From a virus, in IMG/VR virus record IMGVR_UViG_3300027747_003096, positions 1 to 32,696 of that record: 32,696 nt of DNA. One strand, 5' to 3'. Numbering within the stretch: the stretch's first letter is position 1; the number at the start of each line of letters is the position of its first letter. The notes under the pieces are model-generated. The model did no database searches. It was not told the origin of the DNA and was given only the letters and a program-made list of their open reading frames with translations. Shown here piece after piece: positions 1 to 8,231 of the stretch. The position numbers and the translations under genes were made by a program.

Positions 1-1
1 T

Positions 2-880
2 AATTTTAGAAATGGATCATCAAAAGATAAAAATGGATTTGTAATTCAGTTTTATCACGTGCCAACAATTCGCAAATCATTAGAAAAGAGCAATCTCTTA
101 AGCCATGCTACTTTTAAGGCTTTTATTACATCTTTTAGCGATAATTTTAAAATAAATTGGAACGAAAAAGAAACGATGGGACGCATGGATTCAATCCAAA
201 CATTTAAAAATACAAAAAGAAATATAAGTATTTCATTTGAAGCCCCAGCCAATTCCAAACAAGAAGCTCTTGAAAATTTTTATGAACTAGAAAAACTGAT
301 TATGATGCAGTATCCGGTTTATGAAAAAGTTGATATTCAATTAATTTCCAGTAATTTATCAACAGAAAATACACAGCTATCTTCAAGTACTGGTACTCAA
401 GTATCTGCTAGCGCCACACCTGTCACTCAAGCATCTGCTAGCGCACCACGTGTTGATAGAGATAATGCAGCAGCGGTTGCTGCTACACAAGAAAGTGCGA
501 TATTAAATATGGCTAACGGTACTGGCCGTTTCATGAGTTCTCCTCCACTAATATACGTAAAGTTTAAAAACTGGATTGGTAACGGAAAAAACTTCTCTGC
601 CGAATCTGATGTTAGTGATTCGCTTGTAGTTACTTTAAGTGAAGTATCGTTTAAGCCAGATTTAGATAGTGGTGTTTTTATTAATAATGGGTTTTTGGTA
701 CCAATGCTTTTTACTGTTGATTTAAATATGACCGTAATACATACCACTGAACTCGGATGGACAAAGGATAAATCAGATCAATACTTATTTGGCGAAGGAA
801 AGGCTAGTGAAATAGATCCAAAAACTAAAAAATATCCATCTTTCCCATATAATATCAATACAACTCTGGTTGATGAATAA
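2..880 (+). CDS. tail/baseplate structural protein (tail-tube junction-like), 5' end outside window
   Basis: The reading frame is open from base 2, so the gene probably begins before the window; a GTG at 59 is in frame but has no ribosome site, and the residues before it read as ordinary protein. Residues around GRMDSIQTFKNTKR, then an ISISFEAPA strand and a helix ending in MMQYPVYE, resemble a module I associate with phage tail-tube/baseplate junction proteins (T4 gp48/gp54-like roles). That assignment is from memory of the motif. A Ser/Ala/Thr-rich linker of about 45 residues, built partly from a 30-bp repeat, separates this module from a C-terminal beta-rich domain. It sits directly before a gp53-like gene, which fits a baseplate block. 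Confidence 0.6.
   Translation, partial: NFRNGSSKDKNGFVIQFYHVPTIRKSLEKSNLLSHATFKAFITSFSDNFKINWNEKETMGRMDSIQTFKNTKRNISISFEAPANSKQEALENFYELEKLIMMQYPVYEKVDIQLISSNLSTENTQLSSSTGTQVSASATPVTQASASAPRVDRDNAAAVAATQESAILNMANGTGRFMSSPPLIYVKFKNWIGNGKNFSAESDVSDSLVVTLSEVSFKPDLDSGVFINNGFLVPMLFTVDLNMTVIHTTELGWTKDKSDQYLFGEGKASEIDPKTKKYPSFPYNINTTLVDE
395..444 (+). repeat. 30-bp tandem repeat coding a Ser/Ala linker
   Basis: Two 20-base units (395-414 and 425-444) differ at one base and have a 30-bp period, so they encode a ten-residue repeat, TQ(V/A)SASA. The frame is kept. This is linker expansion inside a structural protein; copy number could vary by slippage. Confidence 0.8.
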
Positions 881-882
881 TT

Positions 883-1224
883 ATGGCATATACAAGATAT
901 AGAAATAGATTTAAATTTAGAAATGAAAATGAATTATATAATGAACATTTCAAAGATAGAGATGTTAAATATATTAATCAATTTACAACACCACAACTTG
1001 GATATGTTGACGCAACTCAGTTTTCTAAATTACAAATTTCTTCGCATATTTGGACAGCTGGAGATAGATTATATAAATTAGCTGATGAACACTATGGTAA
1101 TTCTGAGTTATGGTGGGTTATTGCTTGGTTTAATAAAAAACCAACAGAAGCACATTTTCAAATTGGGGATCAGGTTTTGATCCCGAAACCTCTTAACAAA
1201 GTCTTAGAATTAATGGGTGTTTAA
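883..1224 (+). CDS. baseplate wedge protein, gp53-like with LysM-like fold
   Basis: A 113-residue protein. The second half reads SSHIWTAGDRLYKLADEHYG, then NSELWWVIAWFN and a strand ending QVLIPKP. This is the LysM-type pattern (WTAGDRLY, YG, WW.IAWFN, G..V.IP) used by phage baseplate wedge proteins such as T4 gp53. In T4 this protein joins adjacent wedges; the same role is inferred. The gene starts two bases after the upstream stop and ends two bases before the next ATG, so the block is translated together. The basic N-terminus (RYRNRFKFRNEN) has no recognised domain. Confidence 0.72.
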   Translation: MAYTRYRNRFKFRNENELYNEHFKDRDVKYINQFTTPQLGYVDATQFSKLQISSHIWTAGDRLYKLADEHYGNSELWWVIAWFNKKPTEAHFQIGDQVLIPKPLNKVLELMGV

Positions 1225-1226
1225 TT

Positions 1227-4055
1227 ATGACAGTATCAGGTAGCACAGACTCGATTACAGAACCAAAAGTTCTTGATGAGCAAGGCATCCTCCTTTTCAA
1301 CTTGTTAGAGCTTACAAAAGGAAGAACCGAGTATGGTATTCAAAATACCAACTTTAATAAAGATCCTACTAGTATGCCGAACATAAATTCGGTCATAAAT
1401 AATACTAATGGTAGCGATACGCTATTGCCGAGTGTTTGCTTAATTGATACAAGAGATCCAAGCAGTTTTTTAAATCTACTAAAAGGAGATCCAGAACGAA
1501 ACGATATTCTACTCAGAATGTCATCTTTTGAACTCTCTAGTTTGGTACCAGTTGTCAGACTTTTTAAAATTTTTAGAAATCCTTCAAAAGAGGAAATTGT
1601 TTTAGAATTGCCATTTGAAACAAAAGCAACAGGAATTGATGACATTTTCAAGAATGGTGCTGGTCGAGGCACCGGCGCCGGTATTACTTCTTTCCAATGG
1701 AAACAAAACCCAAAAAATGAAGCTGCAGCGTCGACATACAAAGTTAATTTAAATCTACATTTACAGAATGTTCAAGAATTCTATAAATCAAGAAATTCTG
1801 TAATGCTTGGTAACACTATTTTAGATGTTTCTATACAAGATTTGTTATACCAAAGAAAACAATGGAGAATGGAAACAAACGAGGGCACAGCAACTTACAA
1901 TCCTGATGATTATATTATAAAAGTTATTGTCGGATGGGAAATAAGTGATGGCGGATTAGAAAGTCTAAAAAACAACAATAGTCGACAAGATGTTGATCTA
2001 TTTTTAAGTGCCATCAAAAACCAAAAAGAGGTTCTTTATCTTAATTTCGTAAGTCACACAATTGAATTTAATGACGATGGTTCAATTGATTTAAATATTG
2101 ATTTTATTGGTAGAGTAGATGCCGGTATCAATAATATCGAATTTTCAAATGTTCTAACAATTGGTAGAGCATATGAACAACAAGTTCAAGAACTAAGAGA
2201 TCAAATCAATAAAATCAATTCAGAAAATAAAGAATTAGAAAAACAAGATGTTCAACAACAGGCACAACTTGGAGCCGTCAGTCGTTTTTTCAACAAGCTT
2301 GGTGTTAATGATACTGACGCAAGAAACAAATTACAAGAAAATGAAAAAGTTGTCCAAGACCTCCAGACAAAATTAGATTCTACCATACAAGCTTCAAAAA
2401 AAGTTAAATTTAATTATCTTGCTACCAAGATGCTTCAAAAAAAACAAATACATCTTTTCTCATACGATGAAAAAGTTATTGAACTGTTATCTAAGATGAG
2501 AGGTGTTGTTAATTTTGCCGATCCAACAAATGTTAAAAGTATTGAAGAATTACGCGCCAGACAACAAGAAGTTAAAGATGCCCAAAAAGAAGAGCAGGAC
2601 AATTTAAAAGCAAAAGCGAAAGAAACAGGCGTAAATAGTACTTCTCCTGTCGGAACAGTTTCAAGTGAGACATTAAACCCAAAACAAAGAGAAGAATTAA
2701 AAAAAACAAGTGGCTCGCAAGACGTTTCGAAAACACAGCCAACAAGAGGTGCCGGTGATCAAGCAAGAGCTGCAGCGAGCGCCGGCGCCGACAAAGACAC
2801 TCAAGAAGCAAATGATAAGATGTATGATCTGATACTTGGTGGCAATTTTGAAAGTAAAACAAACGTTCCAAGAGGAAGAAGAGAGTTTCCATTCTTCTAT
2901 TTCAGTTCTCTTATTGATGCTCTTATCGATCCAATAATGGATACAAATAAGAAAAATCCAAACTTTATTAATAAAAAAACTAGAGTTATTCTTGGTCCAA
3001 TGACAATAATTGACTATGGTAGTATTCAAGATAATGGACAAGTTTATCGTGTTTTCGAAAGTACAGAAGCAGAACAGCAAGATAAACCCAAATATGTAAA
3101 AGTTTATAATGGTAAACCTGTTACAATAAACATAGGTGATGTACCAATTTCATTAAGAGAATTTACGCGCTGGTTTAACGAAAATATTGTTAATAAAAAT
3201 ATTGACAGAATGACATTAAATGATTTCGTATCTTCATTGATTAATGATCTGGTACTCTCGGCTATTACAAATCAGGTATATACATATGCTCCTAAGCAAA
3301 AAGCCAGATTAGCGATCGATAATTTTACTTCTATTTGTAACCCAAGCAATGAAATAGCATTTTCTTATAATTTATTTAAATATGGCTGGGGTTCTGATGT
3401 TTATAAAGGCTTGCTACCAGGACCGGGAGGAGGCTTTAGAATTGCGCAGACTGCCTTAGAATCTTTGAGAACAAGAGGTGAAGACGCGGAGAAGGATCAC
3501 GATCCAAAGAGTGCTGGCTTTTTACCTAGAAAAGACTATATGGTTATCTATTGCGTAAATGACGCACCATATGAAAGAGTTGGTAATTACGAAAAAGATA
3601 AAAAAGACGGTATTTTACATATATATCCAGGAGAATCAAGAGGATTGGTAAGAGATCTTAAATTTTCTCGTATCGACAAGCCGCACCGCCGGGCGGACAA
3701 CATTATAGCCGGCACAACTGGTGGTCAGGGTGTTTCAAAGATTATAAGAGAAAAATATAATGTATCTCTAGAAATGTTTGGTAATACTATAGTTCAAGCT
3801 GGTACATATATTTATATTATGCCGTATTATGGTGGAGATGCTGGAGTTTATGAAACTTCGCAGATTTTAAGAGAGATTGGGCTTGGAGGTTATTATACTA
3901 TAACTGAAGTAGATAATGTTGTTGAAGTAGGCGATTTTAAAACTTCTATTAGAGGAGCTTGGTCAGCTTTTGGCGATGGCACTGTTAATGATGGTGATAA
4001 AGAATTTGGTCCTGTTCCAAACGGCGTTGTACCAGAAAAAGGTGTATTACAATGA
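1227..4055 (+). CDS. large baseplate hub-like structural protein with coiled coil
   Basis: A 942-residue protein of mixed makeup. Residues about 1-310 are beta-rich; about 315-400 form a coiled coil (repeated QELRDQINKINSENKELEK-type heptads), followed by a second charged helix and a low-complexity Ala/Gly/Thr linker near 480-530. The C-terminal region (about 540-930) ends with a strand series around GGYYTITEVDNVVEVGDFKT and IRGAWSAFGD. That ending resembles the C-terminal strands of hub proteins of the gp27/gpD type, where a carrier protein ends in a 'TEV...F.T.I.G.W' pattern. The hub role is inferred from this motif and from the gp53-like neighbour. The stop overlaps the next ATG (ATGA). 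Confidence 0.5.
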   Translation: MTVSGSTDSITEPKVLDEQGILLFNLLELTKGRTEYGIQNTNFNKDPTSMPNINSVINNTNGSDTLLPSVCLIDTRDPSSFLNLLKGDPERNDILLRMSSFELSSLVPVVRLFKIFRNPSKEEIVLELPFETKATGIDDIFKNGAGRGTGAGITSFQWKQNPKNEAAASTYKVNLNLHLQNVQEFYKSRNSVMLGNTILDVSIQDLLYQRKQWRMETNEGTATYNPDDYIIKVIVGWEISDGGLESLKNNNSRQDVDLFLSAIKNQKEVLYLNFVSHTIEFNDDGSIDLNIDFIGRVDAGINNIEFSNVLTIGRAYEQQVQELRDQINKINSENKELEKQDVQQQAQLGAVSRFFNKLGVNDTDARNKLQENEKVVQDLQTKLDSTIQASKKVKFNYLATKMLQKKQIHLFSYDEKVIELLSKMRGVVNFADPTNVKSIEELRARQQEVKDAQKEEQDNLKAKAKETGVNSTSPVGTVSSETLNPKQREELKKTSGSQDVSKTQPTRGAGDQARAAASAGADKDTQEANDKMYDLILGGNFESKTNVPRGRREFPFFYFSSLIDALIDPIMDTNKKNPNFINKKTRVILGPMTIIDYGSIQDNGQVYRVFESTEAEQQDKPKYVKVYNGKPVTINIGDVPISLREFTRWFNENIVNKNIDRMTLNDFVSSLINDLVLSAITNQVYTYAPKQKARLAIDNFTSICNPSNEIAFSYNLFKYGWGSDVYKGLLPGPGGGFRIAQTALESLRTRGEDAEKDHDPKSAGFLPRKDYMVIYCVNDAPYERVGNYEKDKKDGILHIYPGESRGLVRDLKFSRIDKPHRRADNIIAGTTGGQGVSKIIREKYNVSLEMFGNTIVQAGTYIYIMPYYGGDAGVYETSQILREIGLGGYYTITEVDNVVEVGDFKTSIRGAWSAFGDGTVNDGDKEFGPVPNGVVPEKGVLQ

Positions 4056-5281
4056 AAAAAATGGATTTAAATTCGGAAGAACCATTGATGGATGTATCGG
4101 CAGATCCAGTCGGTACAAACACAAATACTTCTTTAGCCTCTTATTATCAAGAAAAGCTCTATGAAATGAAGGCTTTTACACATCCTCTTTATTCTGACAA
4201 TAAGCCTATTAATATAATTTATGAAAAACAATTTTACGGAAGAGTTAATCTAGCCCATCTTCCGGTAATCACAGACTCTACTAAAATGAAATCCATGATG
4301 GATGGCAAAGGAAATGAAATAAGTCTACAAAATTTCGTATTTGATGCTTATAGAGATTTTATTTCTTATTGGGATTATCTTAAGAAAATAAATAAAGCTT
4401 CTAAAAGCGGGATTATACAGACAGTAAACGCCAAATTTGCTTCATTGAATGCCGGTAGAATGTATTTTTATTATATGAGTAGTCTGTTCAAGAGTATTGA
4501 AGATTATATAGAAATAAAGAAAATAAAAATTAAAAGCTTTAATGATTTTGTCGTTCAATTTATAAACTATGTTGATGCTGTGACACCCGCAACTCCAATC
4601 ACATTTTCCAGCTACATTGGATCACGATTGGCAGATCCACTTATATCTGGTTTGTGTTTTGATGTTAACTTGTTTGATGCTTCCGACGATGGATTCAAAT
4701 ATTCAACCTTCTTACAAGATCCAAATTATGCTTTGTTTAAAAAAACAGCAATGAAATTTGGATTTATTCCAGATAAACAGGTTCCTTGGAGATTATGGGC
4801 AGATATTGATTCACCAGCAATGAAACCGTATATGGATGCTTATCAATTATCACAAGATAACATCTATGATTTAAATTATATTACAGCAGACAGTTATGAT
4901 CTTGAATTGGTAAGATTTTATTTATTACAATTTTATAATACTCATATTTTGAATACTGGAACCCTAATAGAGCCACAATTTAAAATATGCGAAAAAACTG
5001 GCGCTACAATTGTAAATTACAAATACATAGAATTACAATTTATAAATACTGAAAACGTTCAAAATAAGCAATTTGATGACTTATTCATGAAACTTTATGT
5101 TTATGTGAAAGCAAGAGAAAATAATTACGGTTGGGATAAATCAAAATTCGAACACGTCGTCTCAAACTTTATTCAAATTAAAGAAGCCCTTGACATGTCT
5201 GCCGGGATGAAGTATATTCGACCCTTGGTTAAAGTACCGTCGGTTGCCCCCCGGCAACAACGGAACTTCCGTTTTTATTGA
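4052..5281 (+). CDS. unknown structural-block protein
   Basis: A 409-residue soluble protein that I do not recognise. It starts in a 4-base overlap with the upstream hub-like gene and so is very likely co-translated with it. It is rich in Tyr, Phe, Asp and Asn, with helices around 80-180 and no membrane segment or signal peptide. Position suggests a baseplate or tail component. Its last 30 codons carry a promoter (5190-5218) and two tandem hairpins (5243-5273), so the end of this gene is also the junction between the structural and replication units. Confidence 0.55.
   Translation: MKKMDLNSEEPLMDVSADPVGTNTNTSLASYYQEKLYEMKAFTHPLYSDNKPINIIYEKQFYGRVNLAHLPVITDSTKMKSMMDGKGNEISLQNFVFDAYRDFISYWDYLKKINKASKSGIIQTVNAKFASLNAGRMYFYYMSSLFKSIEDYIEIKKIKIKSFNDFVVQFINYVDAVTPATPITFSSYIGSRLADPLISGLCFDVNLFDASDDGFKYSTFLQDPNYALFKKTAMKFGFIPDKQVPWRLWADIDSPAMKPYMDAYQLSQDNIYDLNYITADSYDLELVRFYLLQFYNTHILNTGTLIEPQFKICEKTGATIVNYKYIELQFINTENVQNKQFDDLFMKLYVYVKARENNYGWDKSKFEHVVSNFIQIKEALDMSAGMKYIRPLVKVPSVAPRQQRNFRFY
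5190..5218 (+). promoter_or_regulatory. sigma70-like promoter for the polymerase unit
   Basis: TTGACA at 5190-5195, a 17-bp spacer, then TATATT at 5213-5218. It lies inside the end of the structural gene, 70 bases before the polymerase start. Unlike most promoters here it has no TGn extension. Predicted transcripts begin near 5225, just before two hairpins. Confidence 0.6.
5243..5277 (+). terminator. tandem hairpins followed by T-run
   Basis: The first stem is GTTGCC/GGCAAC (5243-5248 with 5253-5258, CCCC loop). The second is AACGGA/TCCGTT (5259-5264 with 5268-5273), followed by TTTATT. It probably terminates the structural operon. It lies downstream of the 5190 promoter as well, so it could also attenuate polymerase transcription. 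The T-run is imperfect. Confidence 0.55.
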
Positions 5282-5288
5282 GGGCTTC

Positions 5289-6467
5289 GTGTCTTTTATT
5301 ACTCTTGATGATAAAGAATGGTGTAAGGGTATTTACACCGATGGAAAGCTTTACTTTAACAAGTTTCCAAAAGACCTAAAACAAACTTGGAAATACAATC
5401 CAGTATTTGATGATGGTGAGATCGACTTCGCTCATCTTTGGTGCGAGGGTAAATCTATTGAACAGGTTTGTCCAGAAGAATTAAAGCCTCAACTTGATCT
5501 CTACAACAAGAAGCTTGACGCTTTTTCACGTTCTTTTGGTGAAGCAAAAGTCGATCTTAATGATAATTGCTTTTTTGATCTTGTTCCACAGCAATTTCTT
5601 TTAGAGTTTTGTGATCTAAAAAGCAAGATTGTTGATAGTGTTTTTGTAAATTATCCCAGATCTATCAATTATAAATTCTACTTAAAACTTGAAAAATTGA
5701 TCTGTAAGATCAGATCAAGAAAACTAAAATTAGATCTAAAAACAAAAGATCTAAATAGGATCTTAAAAACAAGAGAATTTATTAAATCACTACAAAACTA
5801 TTCAAGTTCTATTAGTTACAATCAGTTTGGTACTAAAACAGGTAGATTAAGTACTCAACCAAAAAGTTTTCCGATCTTAACTATGAATAGCGATTACAGA
5901 TCAATTGTAAAACCAACAAATAACCAGTTTGTTGAAATCGATTATAATGCTGCAGAAGCAAGAACATTATTGGCTCTTGCTGGAAAGGAACAACCAGAAC
6001 AAGACTTACACGATTGGAATGCTAAAATTTTGGGTATCAGCCGTGAACAAGCGAAGAAGGGATTATTTGCTTGGCTTTATGGTTCAAGGAATGAGGAATA
6101 TTCCAAGTTCTCAGATATCTTTAATATCAAGAGTGTCCTAGACAAATTTTATGATGGCAAAGTTGTCCAGAATCCTTTTGGTAGAAAAATTGAAGCAGAT
6201 CCATTCCACGCCTTAAATTATTTGGTACAATCTACAACTTCTGATATGGTTTTAAGGCAGATATTGAAAGTTGATGAATACTTAGATAATAAGAGCAGTT
6301 TTGTTTCTTTTATTATTCACGATGCCGTATTTTTGGATACTACCGATAATGAACGAGAGATCATTAGAGAGATTGCTAGCATTATGGCTAACAATGATTT
6401 TGGTGTGTTTCCTGTTAACGTATCTATTGGAAAAGACTTCGGATCAATGGAAAAGATTAAAATCTAA
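5289..6467 (+). CDS. family A DNA polymerase without exonuclease domain
   Basis: A 392-residue protein with the family A polymerase core: TKTGRLST (residues about 180-187), motif A VEIDYNAAEARTL (catalytic Asp near 217), motif B REQAKKGLFAWLYG (about 251-265) and motif C IIHDAVF (about 342-348, catalytic His-Asp). The GTG at 5289 follows GAGGG in TTGAGGGCTTC; a TTG at 5244 is in frame but lies within the hairpins. Family A phage polymerases such as T7 gp5 are about 700 residues with a 3'-5' exonuclease; here the N-terminal 170 residues show no exonuclease motifs. It is either a gap-filling/repair polymerase or a reduced replicase. A second, family C polymerase lies at the end of the window. 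Confidence 0.88.
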   Translation: MSFITLDDKEWCKGIYTDGKLYFNKFPKDLKQTWKYNPVFDDGEIDFAHLWCEGKSIEQVCPEELKPQLDLYNKKLDAFSRSFGEAKVDLNDNCFFDLVPQQFLLEFCDLKSKIVDSVFVNYPRSINYKFYLKLEKLICKIRSRKLKLDLKTKDLNRILKTREFIKSLQNYSSSISYNQFGTKTGRLSTQPKSFPILTMNSDYRSIVKPTNNQFVEIDYNAAEARTLLALAGKEQPEQDLHDWNAKILGISREQAKKGLFAWLYGSRNEEYSKFSDIFNIKSVLDKFYDGKVVQNPFGRKIEADPFHALNYLVQSTTSDMVLRQILKVDEYLDNKSSFVSFIIHDAVFLDTTDNEREIIREIASIMANNDFGVFPVNVSIGKDFGSMEKIKI

Positions 6468-6485
6468 GATTATGTGGTGGAAAAA

Positions 6486-7328
6486 GTGAATATTGTAGCA
6501 TTAGGCAATGGCGGTATTCGTATTGCGCAGATGTTTGAGAAATATGAACAATACGAAGTTTATAAAATAGGAACAAATGAGCAGGATGGTGAAAGAAGTA
6601 GGAAAATGCCTACTTTTTCTAATCCAGAAGAATATGAAAATAAGTGTCCTGATTTCTCCGATTTCTTCGAAGACATTCAGGATGAAGTAATGTTTGTAAT
6701 GGTTGGTTCAAGTGAGATAACAGGTGCTTCACTTGCTGTCTTACAGCAATTATCACATTGTAAGATTACTGTCCTTTATATAAGGCCAGATATTAGTTTG
6801 TTATCACAAAAACGTTTCTTACAAGAAAAGGTAACGTTTAATGTATTTCAGGAATATGCCCGTTCAGGTTTGTTCCATAAGTTATATCTATTAGATAATT
6901 CAGTATTAGAAACTGTTGTTGGTGAGACACCATTAAGCCAATATCACAAAAAATTAAATGAGCTGATCTCTTCAACGATTCATATGATTAATGTTTATAA
7001 ACACGTTGAACCGATCCTCTTGACAGACGCAGAAATTCCTGCTATAAGCAGGATCGCCACATTCGGTATCTCAGATCCAAAGACAGGAAAAGAAAACCTG
7101 TTTTACAATTTAAGTAACGTAACAAATAAATTTTATTATTTCTCAATGAGTAAAAATGTCTTGGAGAAAGACGGAAAACTTCTTCAAAAAATTAAAGGTC
7201 AAGTAAAAGAAAAATTGGGTGATGAAATGGAAGGCGGTTTCGGTGTTTACCAAAACGAATACACCGAAAATTATGTTTATGTTGAAGCGCACACCCACGT
7301 TTTACAAAATTTGAACTTCGGCACTTGA
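6486..7328 (+). CDS. divergent FtsZ/tubulin-superfamily protein
   Basis: A 280-residue protein read from GTG at 6486, with GGTGG five bases upstream; GTGs at 6474 and 6477 are alternatives. The order of elements follows FtsZ: first strand NIVALGNGGIRIAQ (T1-like loop), KIGTNEQDG (like INTDxQ), MFVMVGSSEITGAS followed by KITVLYIRPD (T4-like loop then strand), a long segment LYLLDNSVLETVVGETPL plus helix (like IPND.LL....TPL), ILLTDAEIPAISRIATFGI (like the helix before the C-terminal subdomain) and a terminal FGVYQNEYTENYVYVEA strand pair. The GGGTGTG loop is not conserved, so GTP binding may be lost. Position after the polymerase and before SSB suggests early expression. The assignment is from pattern order, not a search. 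Confidence 0.5.
   Translation: MNIVALGNGGIRIAQMFEKYEQYEVYKIGTNEQDGERSRKMPTFSNPEEYENKCPDFSDFFEDIQDEVMFVMVGSSEITGASLAVLQQLSHCKITVLYIRPDISLLSQKRFLQEKVTFNVFQEYARSGLFHKLYLLDNSVLETVVGETPLSQYHKKLNELISSTIHMINVYKHVEPILLTDAEIPAISRIATFGISDPKTGKENLFYNLSNVTNKFYYFSMSKNVLEKDGKLLQKIKGQVKEKLGDEMEGGFGVYQNEYTENYVYVEAHTHVLQNLNFGT
7020..7048 (+). promoter_or_regulatory. possible internal promoter
   Basis: TTGACA at 7020-7025, a 17-bp spacer ending in TGC, then TATAAG at 7043-7048, inside the tubulin-like gene. It fits the extended -10 pattern seen elsewhere, but it lies in coding sequence 300 bases before a better promoter (7325), so it could be chance. Confidence 0.35.
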
Positions 7329-7353
7329 CAAGCAAAGTGATCTGTGGTAAGAT
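7325..7353 (+). promoter_or_regulatory. sigma70-like promoter for SSB
   Basis: TTGACA at 7325-7330 overlaps the stop codon of the upstream gene; a 17-bp spacer ends in TGG, then TAAGAT at 7348-7353. The leader to the SSB start is about 60 bases and ends with CGGAG before ATG. The TGnTAAGAT form recurs at 9396 and 18756. Confidence 0.72.
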
Positions 7354-7418
7354 GCCAATGCGGTTGACTGATGACCGTGTATTAACTCGGCCAATTAAGG
7401 CTGTAACGGAGAAACACA

Positions 7419-8162
7419 ATGGCTATTGATATTTCAAAAATGCGTAACAAGCTTGATGCCCTAAAAGGTGGCGGTAAAGCACAGAATGCTAAGTTTTGGT
7501 CCCCACAAGAGGGAACTCAAACAATCCGAATTCTACCAACAAGTGATGGTGATCCATTTAAATCTTACTTCTTCCACTATGGATTTGGTAAGGAAAGCAT
7601 CCTTTGTCCAAAAGGTAACTTTGGTGATCCCTGTCCAATCTGCGATTTCGCAGCTAAACTCTACAATGACAAAGATGAAGAATCGCGTGAACTAGCTTCA
7701 CGAATTGTCAAGAAGCAGCGTTTCTTCTCGCCTGTTCTTATTCGTGGTGACGAGAAAGAAGGACCCAAGATTTGGGGTTACAGCAAGTCAACCTACCAAT
7801 TCCTTATTGAGACTGTTCTAAATCCTGAATATGGCGATGTAACAGATCTTGAAGAGGGTGTAGATATTGATCTTGAGTATGGCAAGAAGTCAGGTAAAAA
7901 ATTCCCTGAAACAAAGCTAACTCTAAAACGCCGTTCAAGTCCAATGTGTAAGGATATGGATCCAGATTCTTGTAAAGATATTCTTGCGCGTATTCCAGAC
8001 TTTGATAAGCTTCACAAGCGCCGTCCTCTTGAAGAAATCAAGGTTCTTCTTGAACAGTTCCTTAATGGTACAGAAGGTGCCGAAGCTGATGATAGTGAGG
8101 GTGTAACTAAATTTGATGAGGCATCAAGTGTAGACGCAGCCCTTAAATCTCTACGAGATTGA
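7419..8162 (+). CDS. single-stranded DNA-binding protein, gp32-like
   Basis: A 247-residue protein that coats single-stranded DNA during replication and recombination. The N-terminus (MAIDISKMRNKLDALKGGG) is the basic self-association region, followed by the OB-fold core with a zinc site: His53, Cys63, Cys72, Cys75 (H.GF...LCPKGN...PCPIC). T4 gp32 has the same H-C-C-C order at 64, 77, 87 and 90. Acidic residues rise towards the C-terminus (EGAEADDSEG), the usual protein-interaction tail. It has its own promoter and is closed by a strong terminator, so it is a single-gene unit, as expected for a highly expressed SSB. Confidence 0.88.
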   Translation: MAIDISKMRNKLDALKGGGKAQNAKFWSPQEGTQTIRILPTSDGDPFKSYFFHYGFGKESILCPKGNFGDPCPICDFAAKLYNDKDEESRELASRIVKKQRFFSPVLIRGDEKEGPKIWGYSKSTYQFLIETVLNPEYGDVTDLEEGVDIDLEYGKKSGKKFPETKLTLKRRSSPMCKDMDPDSCKDILARIPDFDKLHKRRPLEEIKVLLEQFLNGTEGAEADDSEGVTKFDEASSVDAALKSLRD

Positions 8163-8182
8163 TGTTAGACTAACAAACGAAG

Positions 8183-8216
8183 GGAACCGGTATATTAATT
8201 TGTACCGGTTCCTTTT
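8183..8216 (+). terminator. rho-independent terminator after SSB
   Basis: Ten-bp stem GGAACCGGTA (8183-8192) with TACCGGTTCC (8203-8212), followed by TTTTCTT. The start of the recombinase gene is 16 bases further on, so read-through probably supplies it. Confidence 0.85.
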
Positions 8217-8231
8217 CTTATAGGAGTGTAT

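Noticed and set aside
5244-5288. TTG 5244 as start of the family A polymerase
   Set aside because: It lies in the hairpins and has no ribosome site; GTG 5289 follows GAGGG.
4052-6467. A +1 shift fusing the structural protein with the polymerase
   Set aside because: The offset is +1, but the polymerase has its own promoter and start, and neither protein lacks a part that the fusion would supply.
7358-7429. A 23-codon upstream reading frame in the SSB leader, overlapping the SSB start
   Set aside because: Its ATG is almost at the predicted transcription start and has no ribosome site; too little support for a gene.
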